From Acidimicrobiaceae bacterium (GTDB lineage Bacteria > Actinomycetota > Acidimicrobiia > Acidimicrobiales > Poriferisodalaceae), in NCBI GenBank assembly GCA_905182565.1, contig CAJJCB010000017.1:158103-222102 (forward strand): a stretch of DNA of 64,000 nt. The letters run 5' to 3'. Shown here piece after piece: positions 1-7,250 of this stretch. The translations under genes were made by a program, and so were the position numbers. The first letter of the stretch is position 1; each line of letters begins with the position of its first letter. The notes below the pieces were generated by a model. The model made no database searches, was not told the DNA's origin, and worked only from the letters and a program-made list of their open reading frames with translations.

Positions 1-1940
1 TAGGTGGGACTGGTAGCCAAGGCTTAACCCACTTACTGTGGGAAATCATTGACAATGGTGTTGACGAAGCCGCTGCTGGTTTTGCAAGCATCATAGACGT
101 AAGTTTTCATCCGGATGGCTCATACGAGGTGACTGACAATGGACGCGGGATCCCTGTAGATAAAAAGTATGGTGATGTAACAGCCCTCGAAGTTGTTTTT
201 ACTGAACTACACGCAGGCGGTAAGTTCGGCACGGGCGCTTATGGCGCGTCCGGCGGGCTACATGGAGTTGGTGCTTCTGTCGTGAATGCTCTTTCCACGC
301 GGGTGGATGTTGACGTGAATCGAAACGGCAAAACCCATCACCTCTCATTTCGAGATCGCGTCGCTGGACAAGTTGGTTCTAACGGCCGATTCAAGCCGGG
401 ACACGCGCTAAAACAAACTGGCAAGGTTCCGACCCAGAAGACAGGAAGCACTGTACGTTTTTGGCCCGATGTTCAAGTATTTGATATCGATGCCACTATT
501 GATTATTCCGAAGTTCGGGAACGGCTTGGGCAAGTATGTTTTCTGGTACCAGGCTTGAAGATACGTTTGACTGATCGCAGAAAAGGACTTCAAAAACCTC
601 AGGAAGAGTTTGTCTCCAAGAGTGGTCTCGGAGACTTCGTTGATTTTCTAAGTGGTGAAGCAGCAGCCGTTACTTCAATTATTAAGCTTCAAGGTTCTGC
701 AGACTTTAATGAAAAAGTTCCAGTTGACGGCAATCTTACGGAAGTAACACGTAGCTGCGAAGTAGATGTGGCTATGCAATGGGTGAGTACCTACGAAACA
801 AAAATTGTAACGTTTGTAAATACGATCCCGACCCCAGACGGCGGCACTCATCTCGCAGGTTTCGAACGGACTCTTACTAGTTCGGTCAATGCTGCACTAA
901 GCAAGCATGAGCTTAGGAAACTCCGGAAGCTGAAAGACGATGGAAAGGCGAGTAAAGAGGACTGCCAAGAAGGGTTGATAGCGGTTATCCGTGTCACCTT
1001 TCCGGAACCGCAATTCAGAGGCCAAACTAAACGCGAACTGGGGACCCCAGATATCCAAAAAATTGTCAGTACCGTAGTGAGAGAGACCCTCGGTGCTTGG
1101 TTTGAGGGTGAACTTCAAGGCTCCAAAAAAATTCATGTTAAGGCAATTCTTGACAAAATAGCCGATGCAGTAATTAACCGTGTGAGCACCCGTCAAGCTC
1201 TCGATAACCGCCGAAAGGCGGCACAAATAGGTAATAATGGCTTGCCGGATAAACTTTCTGACTGTCGAATGCATCCAGAAGGAGAGTTGCTTATAGTTGA
1301 GGGCGACTCAGCAGCTGGCCCTGCCAAACGAGCAAGAGATAGCGCCTGGCAGGCGGTTCTTCCTTTGCGTGGCAAAGTGGTGAATGCAGGCAAAAGCACT
1401 AAGAAGGCTGTGCTGGATAACGCTGAAGCCACAGCTCTCTTTACTGCAGTCGGAGCAGGCTCAGGCGCCGAGTTCGACTTAGGTTCGGCCCGCTACGAAC
1501 GACTAATTCTTCTCGCAGACGCTGACGTCGACGGTAGCCACATACGATGCCTGGTCTTGACGTTGATCTATCACTATATGCGTGATCTGCTGGCAGCTGG
1601 TCGTGTGTACGCAGCTCAGCCTCCGACCCATGCGTTGACAATAGGGCAGTCTAAAGAATTTCTTTACTCAGAACTAGAGCTGGCTAAGAGAGTGTCAGAA
1701 CTAGATGCCAAAGGTCGAAGGTATCGCGTTACGCGATTCAAAGGTCTAGGAGAGATGGACGATGATGAGTTACTGGAAACTACCTTAAATCCCGAGACCA
1801 GGCTGTTAAGAAGAATCACTTTTGACGATGCAAAGCTCGCAGAAAAGGCCTTTAAGGTTATGATGGGGGCCTCAGTAGAGCCTCGTCGGGACTTCATTGT
1901 GAAGCACAGCGAAGCATATGGCCACGCATTAGACGTTTAG
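1..1940 (+). CDS. Type IIA DNA topoisomerase subunit B (GyrB/ParE family), 5' truncated
   Basis: This is the ATPase subunit of DNA gyrase or topoisomerase IV, which drives ATP-dependent strand passage with a GyrA/ParC partner. The frame is open from base 3, so the start lies before the window; 645 residues remain, close to full length. Seen: the GHKL ATPase motif EIIDNGVDEA near the visible N terminus, DNGRGIPV, the ATP-lid GGLHGVGASVVNALS, the Toprim motif EGDSAAGPAKRARD, DADVDGSHIR, and the C-terminal RFKGLGEM. Two details differ from standard GyrB: EGDSAAG instead of EGDSAGG, and QPPTHAL where QPPLY is usual. This suggests a divergent paralogue rather than the main gyrase; I cannot decide between gyrB and parE. 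The partner A subunit is not in view. The gene ends 22 bases before a convergent SDR gene. Confidence 0.9.
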   Translation, partial: GGTGSQGLTHLLWEIIDNGVDEAAAGFASIIDVSFHPDGSYEVTDNGRGIPVDKKYGDVTALEVVFTELHAGGKFGTGAYGASGGLHGVGASVVNALSTRVDVDVNRNGKTHHLSFRDRVAGQVGSNGRFKPGHALKQTGKVPTQKTGSTVRFWPDVQVFDIDATIDYSEVRERLGQVCFLVPGLKIRLTDRRKGLQKPQEEFVSKSGLGDFVDFLSGEAAAVTSIIKLQGSADFNEKVPVDGNLTEVTRSCEVDVAMQWVSTYETKIVTFVNTIPTPDGGTHLAGFERTLTSSVNAALSKHELRKLRKLKDDGKASKEDCQEGLIAVIRVTFPEPQFRGQTKRELGTPDIQKIVSTVVRETLGAWFEGELQGSKKIHVKAILDKIADAVINRVSTRQALDNRRKAAQIGNNGLPDKLSDCRMHPEGELLIVEGDSAAGPAKRARDSAWQAVLPLRGKVVNAGKSTKKAVLDNAEATALFTAVGAGSGAEFDLGSARYERLILLADADVDGSHIRCLVLTLIYHYMRDLLAAGRVYAAQPPTHALTIGQSKEFLYSELELAKRVSELDAKGRRYRVTRFKGLGEMDDDELLETTLNPETRLLRRITFDDAKLAEKAFKVMMGASVEPRRDFIVKHSEAYGHALDV

Positions 1941-1962
1941 CTACTTCTTCAGCAAGGGATAC

Positions 1963-2826
1963 CTAACCGCTGATATCCAAATTGAAGAACTCATTAAAGT
2001 TCTTTGCATAACCATGTTTAGATGAAACCGAGGCCCCGAGCTCAACCCACTCTTCATCAGTCATCATTGCTCTTCCTTGCGCTATTTCAGGGCCACCCCA
2101 GCCACATACGTGTCGCAACTTGTACTCAGGGCTCGCTAACGCTCTAGCGATTGTTTCGGCGACATCATCGGCCTGCACCGCTGCAGCTATTCCAGCGGCG
2201 TAGAAATCGAACATTCGGTCATAATGCTCTTGATAAACGGTTGGCAATGGGTTTCCTTCATTTTTTGGCAATATAGCTGTGCGCGTCACGCCCGGTTCAA
2301 TCAAGTAAACCCGGATACCGAAGCCTATTAATTCTTGTGCTAACGCCTCGCTCATACCTTCGAGCGCAAATTTAGAGCCAGCATAGACAGTTTGACCGAT
2401 AGCACCTATCAGACCAGCGATTGACGAGATTTGCACAACATGGCCGCTTCCTTGGGCTCGCATACCTGGCACAAACGCCTTTATGCATCTCACTGCGCCC
2501 CAGACATTTACGTCCATGACCGCCTTGGCCACTTCGATATCAATATCTTCAGTCACTGCGTTGCACCCAATGCCAGCATTATTCACTAGCACGTCTACAG
2601 AGTCGTCGTTTTGTTCGATAGAGGCAGCGCACCGTGCTACCGAATCATCATCGGTAACATCAATCTCAATTGGGTGTAAGTCCAAACCAGAAGCTAGCTC
2701 TACTAATTTAGCTCCCTTTTCCAAATCACGCATTCCTGCATAGACCTTTTGGCCTTGTTTCGCTAACAGCAAAGCAGTCGCTCGCCCTAGCCCTGAATTA
2801 GCTCCGGTTACAAGTGTGACAGTCAT
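1963..2826 (-). CDS. Short-chain dehydrogenase/reductase (SDR)
   Basis: A 287-residue NAD(P)-dependent oxidoreductase of the classical SDR family, probably cytosolic; the substrate is unknown. Seen: the N-terminal Rossmann motif TGANSGLGRATA (residues 7-18), the NNAGIG motif near residue 86, a Ser-Ser pair in VQISSIAG, and the catalytic YAGSK motif near residue 150. The ATG at 2826 opens directly on the Rossmann strand, which supports this start. The length is slightly above the usual 250 because of a C-terminal extension. It stands alone: the upstream - strand gene (Atl-like) lies more than 400 bases away and the downstream neighbour converges on it. Confidence 0.9.
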   Translation of the reverse strand: MTVTLVTGANSGLGRATALLLAKQGQKVYAGMRDLEKGAKLVELASGLDLHPIEIDVTDDDSVARCAASIEQNDDSVDVLVNNAGIGCNAVTEDIDIEVAKAVMDVNVWGAVRCIKAFVPGMRAQGSGHVVQISSIAGLIGAIGQTVYAGSKFALEGMSEALAQELIGFGIRVYLIEPGVTRTAILPKNEGNPLPTVYQEHYDRMFDFYAAGIAAAVQADDVAETIARALASPEYKLRHVCGWGGPEIAQGRAMMTDEEWVELGASVSSKHGYAKNFNEFFNLDISG

Positions 2827-3255
2827 GTATTGATCTTAGCTCCTCGCAACGCCTGCATCCGAACTAAGCAGATACAGGGGTGTTTGAAACGACACCGGTT
2901 GAACAAAACGCCTATAATCCTCATTATGTAAAGCTAACAAAAGGGATCAGTGAAAATAATGCTAGCTAGTTAACACATGGCCAATTCGATGCAACACAGC
3001 CTAAATGTGTCTAGTCTAGACAATTGGCATTTAGCTACTGCTATTTAGAAACGACCGCAACGTACGTCATTTCTGGGCACATTTCATAATGATCTAAATA
3101 TTGGATTACGAACGAGACTAGATTTTCGTAGCACTTGTTACATTTGATTTACTTATGCCCGAAACCATCAAACTACACCAATGGAGTTTGCATGCTGTGA
3201 GGAGCAACCATAAGTACGTTTCATCTTTATCGCCGTTGGTACTAAATTTACCAAC
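2827..3255. other. 429-base intergenic stretch without a convincing gene
   Basis: This region separates two - strand genes (Atl-like and SDR). No reading frame here has family-like sequence, and I see no tRNA-like cloverleaf or T-loop motif. The only clear structure is a nested inverted repeat at 3001-3034. It may hold the SDR promoter, which on this strand would lie just above position 2826; no strong -35/-10 pair stands out. Confidence 0.5.
3001..3034. repeat. Nested perfect inverted repeat (possible operator or RNA hairpin)
   Basis: The outer arms CTAAATG (3001-3007) and CATTTAG (3028-3034) are exact reverse complements. Inside lies a perfect odd palindrome, TGTCTAG-T-CTAGACA (3008-3022). 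Both arms can form together, leaving only ATTGG (3023-3027) unpaired. There is no T-run on either side, so a Rho-independent terminator is unlikely. The site lies about 175 bases upstream of the SDR start on the - strand. An operator for a dimeric regulator is possible but not shown. Confidence 0.45.
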
Positions 3256-3546
3256 TCAAAAACCCACGACGTGTCCACTTATCGTACTGACTCCTTCGGA
3301 TTTCAGTAGCCGGCTTTGCAATAGCTCCTTGCCGGGAACAAGTCGGCCTTTGTGATTTACAACTCGCCACCACGGGTAGCCTTCCGACTTTTTCAGAAAA
3401 GCCCCAACTGATCTACTTCGTCCGGGAAACCCAGCCTCGATAGCTACTTCGCCGTAGGTCGAGACGTCTCCTGGCAACAGATTATTCAGTATTGCAGCCA
3501 CAGCTAGCTCGAATTCTAATTGGGACTTAACGAACTTTGGCGACAC
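3256..3546 (-). CDS. Alkyltransferase-like protein (Atl/MGMT DNA-binding domain) without the acceptor cysteine
   Basis: A 96-residue protein with the fold of the O6-alkylguanine-DNA alkyltransferase DNA-binding domain. Seen: LPGDVSTYGEVA (DNA-binding helix region), GRSRSVGAFLKK, and PWWRVVNHKGRLVPG at the position of the PCHRV active site. The acceptor Cys is Trp, so it cannot transfer the alkyl group to itself. In the known Atl family such proteins bind alkylated bases and hand them to nucleotide excision repair; that role is inferred here. The start is GTG at 3546. It is transcribed away from the neighbouring amidohydrolase. Confidence 0.85.
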   Translation of the reverse strand: MSPKFVKSQLEFELAVAAILNNLLPGDVSTYGEVAIEAGFPGRSRSVGAFLKKSEGYPWWRVVNHKGRLVPGKELLQSRLLKSEGVSTISGHVVGF

Positions 3547-3618
3547 ATGGAACCCAACTTCAGATTATGATTATTCTAGTGAACGTTGAATATCTTTCAG
3601 TTCATCATGGGGGCACTA

Positions 3619-5364
3619 ATGGAAAATTTCGATATCCATATCAGTGGGGGCACGATTGTCGATGGAACAAGGGTTCCACGATTCAAAAGTGATCTCTGGA
3701 TCAAAGACGGCAAGATAGCGAAAATCGGCGGCCGCACCAGCGCGTCCAGCGATCGGACCATCGACGCTACTGGTAAAATCGTTGCGCCCGGATTTGTTGA
3801 CCTTCATACTCACTACGATGCTCAAATTCGGTGGGATCCATGGTGCACTATTTCTGGATATCACGGTGTGACGTCTGTGGTCTTAGGTAACTGCGGTTTC
3901 GGGTTTGCGCCCGTTCGGCCGGACTTTCAAGAGCGTTCAATGTTAACTATGACTCGGACTGAGGCAATACCCTTTGAGTCAATGAAGCAGGGTATGGACT
4001 GGGATTGGGAGACTATACCCGAGTACTTAGATTCACTAGAGCGAATTCCTAAAGGTGTAAATGTAATTCAATATATGCCAACGGCGTCATTGATGACTTA
4101 TGTTATGGGTTTAGAAAAAGCCAAAGCGGGCGAACCGGCTAACCAGGCCGAGCGTGAAGAGATGGCTCGCTTGCTGCACGAAGGAATGGATGCCGGACTG
4201 TGTGGCTTTTCGATCCAAAGGCTTGGAGAAAATAGCGTTCAAGCTGACTATGACGGATCACCCATGGTGACTGACATCATGTGCGATGAAGATATTCTTA
4301 ACCTCGCTCGGGTCTTGTCAGACAGAGATGAGGGGTTTATTCAGATCACTCAGGGCACAGGAGATATAAGATCTGACATAGCGTTCCTCGAGAAATTAGC
4401 AGCTGTGGCTAAACGCCCAATACTTCATAACGTGGTAGCGCCATCCCGGCAGGACCCGGAAGTTCACAGACGTCCGCTTCGATGGATAGACAAATGTTGG
4501 GATGCAGGTCTTCCTGTCTATGCCCAGTGTGGAACTGGCCGGGCAGGTTTTGCTTTTACGCTTGAACACTGGAATCTCTACGATGCATCTCCAGCATGGC
4601 GCGCTGTGACCACAGGAACCAAAGAAGAGAAAATTGAAAAAATGAAGGACCCGGAGCTCCGAAAGGCTCTTGTGGCAGAAGCTGCTGAGGCAGATCGTCG
4701 ACTTCAAGTTATTCAAGCAGGTGTAGGTGGAAATCCTAAAGGTCTGGTAGTTCAGGGCGTTAATCGACAAGCTAATTTACAGCAGTATGTAGGAAAATCT
4801 GTTGGTGATATTGCACAAGCAGAAGGCAAGCACCACGTAGAGGTAATGCTAGATTTATCTCTTGCAGGTGATCTAAATGTCGAGTTCTTAGGGCCGGACA
4901 AAGGTTCTAATGCATCGTTCATGGCGGAAATGATGAATGACTCACCCTATGCCATCCCAGGCGTGTCAGATGGTGGAGCCCACACGAAGTTCTTTACTGG
5001 CGGCGCATATACCACCGATTTCTTGACATGGCTTGTTCGCGACGAGGGAGTTGTAACCCTTGAAGAAGCGCACTATCGACTATCGGCGCTTGCAGCGCAT
5101 GCGGCCGGCTTCCGTGATCGAGGAACCCTCAAGGAAGGCTCTGCTGCTGACGTTCTGGTCTACGATATGGAAGAACTGGAAATACTGCCTAACTGGATAG
5201 GTGACGTTGAATATGATTTACCTGGTGGCGAATGGCGTAGAGTTCAACGTGCAAAAGGCTATAAGCAAATTATTGTTAACGGTGAGATCACTTTCGAAGA
5301 TGGTGAATGCACATCCGCGACTCCCGGAAAGCTACTTCGTCACGGGTCAGCGGAATCAATTTAG
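3619..5364 (+). CDS. N-acyl-D-amino-acid deacylase-type amidohydrolase (D-aminoacylase family)
   Basis: A 581-residue metal-dependent hydrolase of the amidohydrolase superfamily, D-aminoacylase/COG3653 type, which deacylates N-acyl-D-amino acids or similar amides. Seen: ISGGTIVDGT at the N terminus, the metal site HTHYDAQ after APGFVDL, the family motif NCGFGFAPVRP, the distal metal Asp in VSDGGAHTKFF, and the closing beta-sandwich around GSAADVLVYD. I prefer ATG 3619 because GGGGG precedes it at good spacing and MENFDIHISGG aligns with family N termini. Upstream in-frame starts at 3586 (TTG) and 3607 (ATG) would add 11 or 4 residues. The exact substrate cannot be read from the sequence. Confidence 0.9.
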   Translation: MENFDIHISGGTIVDGTRVPRFKSDLWIKDGKIAKIGGRTSASSDRTIDATGKIVAPGFVDLHTHYDAQIRWDPWCTISGYHGVTSVVLGNCGFGFAPVRPDFQERSMLTMTRTEAIPFESMKQGMDWDWETIPEYLDSLERIPKGVNVIQYMPTASLMTYVMGLEKAKAGEPANQAEREEMARLLHEGMDAGLCGFSIQRLGENSVQADYDGSPMVTDIMCDEDILNLARVLSDRDEGFIQITQGTGDIRSDIAFLEKLAAVAKRPILHNVVAPSRQDPEVHRRPLRWIDKCWDAGLPVYAQCGTGRAGFAFTLEHWNLYDASPAWRAVTTGTKEEKIEKMKDPELRKALVAEAAEADRRLQVIQAGVGGNPKGLVVQGVNRQANLQQYVGKSVGDIAQAEGKHHVEVMLDLSLAGDLNVEFLGPDKGSNASFMAEMMNDSPYAIPGVSDGGAHTKFFTGGAYTTDFLTWLVRDEGVVTLEEAHYRLSALAAHAAGFRDRGTLKEGSAADVLVYDMEELEILPNWIGDVEYDLPGGEWRRVQRAKGYKQIIVNGEITFEDGECTSATPGKLLRHGSAESI

Positions 5365-5460
5365 CGCTGACTCTCAGTAAGTTAGGACAACTTCGGTCCT
5401 CATGGAAAACTTCATCTATTAAGTTGCACTTCATATTCTTAGCATCGTTAGAATATTCGA

Positions 5461-6072
5461 GTGACGAAACGTATCCCGATCCATCAACGAAATTACATTA
5501 CGGAGGCGTTCGACGAGGGTGACGGTCGCATGCGTGTCAGTGGCCGGCTAGTCGATAACAAACCGCAGGGTCTTTGTCTTGATGATGGCACTGACCTTGT
5601 AATTCACGATATGGGTATAGATCTACTCATTGATCCGCCCAGCTTTACGATAGTTGATGTCGAAAACCATATGAGCACGAGGCCCTATGCTCAATGTGAA
5701 CAAATTTTGGATAGCTACAAAGCCCTGATCGGACTTTCAGTCACCAGGGGTTATGGCAATAGGGTGAAGAAACTGTTCGGCGGACCTAATGGATGTTCTC
5801 ATATGGGTGCGCTGCTGTTAGCGATGGGCCCTGTTGCGATACAGGCGAGCTGGAGTTTAGTAAATTTACATGAGTCTCTCGAGTCAAGATTAAACAAAGT
5901 AGATAATGACCACGACCGCGAGCGTCGTTTGCAACTAAACATGAATACTTGCCACGTCTGGAAAGAAGAGGGGCAACACATCCAGCTAATCAAGCTAGGG
6001 AAACGCGCTCCCCTGCCGGATTGGGAGTCGGAGAGGCTAATGGAATTGGGCGTAGAAGTACCAAAATTGTGA
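5461..6072 (+). CDS. DUF2889 domain protein
   Basis: A 203-residue protein matching the DUF2889 pattern: an N-terminal R..RNYITEAFDEGDGRMRVSGRLVD segment, LVIHDMGIDLLIDPPSFTIVDV, a YAQCEQILDSYKALIGLSV block, and the diagnostic FGGPNGCSHMGALLLAMGPVAIQASW near residues 105-130. No biochemical role is established for the family to my knowledge. The conserved HDM and GCSH motifs could bind a metal, which is a guess. The start is GTG at 5461, 96 bases after the amidohydrolase, so co-transcription is possible. No signal peptide or membrane segment is visible. Confidence 0.85.
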   Translation: MTKRIPIHQRNYITEAFDEGDGRMRVSGRLVDNKPQGLCLDDGTDLVIHDMGIDLLIDPPSFTIVDVENHMSTRPYAQCEQILDSYKALIGLSVTRGYGNRVKKLFGGPNGCSHMGALLLAMGPVAIQASWSLVNLHESLESRLNKVDNDHDRERRLQLNMNTCHVWKEEGQHIQLIKLGKRAPLPDWESERLMELGVEVPKL

Positions 6073-6180
6073 ATTGAAAGTGGTTGCTCGAGAAGTCGCC
6101 ATTGTGTCTTTTCTGAAGTATTCGGCAAATCTAACGTGGTTTTGATATTGTCGTGAAGGCGTTCACAAAAGGGATTACTT

Positions 6181-6888
6181 ATGACTGACTTTATTCGGCC
6201 AACGACTCTTGACTACCACTTCGATGTTATGTGTCCGTGGGCATATCAGACTTCTTTGTGGATGCGAGATGTTCGTGATCAATTGGGTTTAACAGTGAAT
6301 TGGAAGTTTTTCAGCCTCGAAGAGGTCAACCTACGTGACGGCCAGAAACATCCTTGGGAGCGCGAATGGAGTTACGGATGGTCAATGATGCGCATCGGTG
6401 CGATATTGCGGCGTATTGATATGGATCTTCTCGATAAATGGTATGCGGCGAGTGGTCACGCATTGCATGTCGAAGGCAAACAGCCACACAATCCCGACGT
6501 CGCCAGAGCTCTACTGATTGGGATTGGAGCTGATCCCGAAATCGTAGATATGTCTATCAAAGACGAGACGACCCATGATGAGATCCGCAATGAGCATAAT
6601 CGAGTGGTTTCTAGCGGCGGGTTTGGCGTTCCCACCTTATTTTTTCCTGACGGCCAGTCTATTTTTGGCCCTGTCCTATTAGACCCTCCAAGTGGGAAGG
6701 CAGCATTGAGCCTATGGAATATAGTTATGAGTTGGCTCGAATTCCCGCACCTCTACGAGATTCAACGCCCCAAAAATGCGTCAGACGAGAAAGTAATATA
6801 CGACACATTCCGGCCATACCTTGAGGCACGTGATTGGGTCAGTATCAATCGAGGTAAAGAAGTTGGCTTTGAGCCCAAAGAGGCGTAA
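6181..6888 (+). CDS. DsbA-fold oxidoreductase of the Rv2466c (mycothiol-dependent nitroreductase) family
   Basis: A 235-residue thioredoxin-fold protein. Seen: [17 protein letters not shown] at residues 11-27 and the cis-Pro loop [10 protein letters not shown] near residue 145. The stretch [18 protein letters not shown]...[11 protein letters not shown] closely resembles the C-terminal part of M. tuberculosis Rv2466c. The family active site is CPWC; here it is CPWA, so only the N-terminal cysteine remains, as in monothiol enzymes. A mycothiol-linked reductase role is inferred and would fit an actinobacterium. AGGGATT lies a few bases before the ATG and supports the start. It sits alone between a + strand DUF2889 gene and convergent genes. 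Confidence 0.8.
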   Translation: MTDFIRPTTLDYHFDVMCPWAYQTSLWMRDVRDQLGLTVNWKFFSLEEVNLRDGQKHPWEREWSYGWSMMRIGAILRRIDMDLLDKWYAASGHALHVEGKQPHNPDVARALLIGIGADPEIVDMSIKDETTHDEIRNEHNRVVSSGGFGVPTLFFPDGQSIFGPVLLDPPSGKAALSLWNIVMSWLEFPHLYEIQRPKNASDEKVIYDTFRPYLEARDWVSINRGKEVGFEPKEA

Positions 6889-6944
6889 GGGCATCAGCGG
6901 TCAATGGCGGTCAGAGACTGAAGCTTAGTTTTTCGACGAGATCC

Positions 6945-7250
6945 TTATTCAGCGTTTTCTTCGCTGACAAGGTCCGCAGCAGAAGCCAAAGCAGATGCCA
7001 ATCCAACGCTTCGTTGGTAGAGGCCTTCAAAGTATTTCTTTGACGCGTCTTCGATGCCTTCGAGAGGGGCAGGACCTAAGGATCTTATAACGGCCCCTGG
7101 GTCCGCAGTAACATCAATGTATTTCGGGGGTTCAGGCAAAGGCGCGTCGCCTTGCCAAAAGCTGTGCTGCTTGGCTTCTTGTTCACTCAGTCGATCGCCT
7201 GGAGTGATTTTTCGCGTTCGAGGCGTTGAAGTTCGGAGTCGTTTAGCCAT
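6945..7250 (-). CDS. Small conserved protein coupled to the SNF2 helicase
   Basis: A 101-residue protein with a basic N terminus (MAKRLRTSTPRTRK) and an acidic C terminus; no known domain is recognised. Its ATG at 7250 directly follows the TAA of the SNF2 helicase (7251-7253) with no spacer, so translation is probably coupled and the two products may work together. A short hairpin (TCAGCG 6949-6954, CGCTGA 6962-6967) overlaps its 3' end. No membrane segment or signal is visible. The function is unknown; a helicase accessory role is inferred only from the exact abutment. Confidence 0.65.
   Translation of the reverse strand: MAKRLRTSTPRTRKITPGDRLSEQEAKQHSFWQGDAPLPEPPKYIDVTADPGAVIRSLGPAPLEGIEDASKKYFEGLYQRSVGLASALASAADLVSEENAE

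Noticed and set aside
6949..6967. Hairpin TCAGCG/CGCTGA at the 3' end of the small gene after SNF2
   Set aside because: Short stem inside coding sequence without a T-run; too weak to call a terminator.
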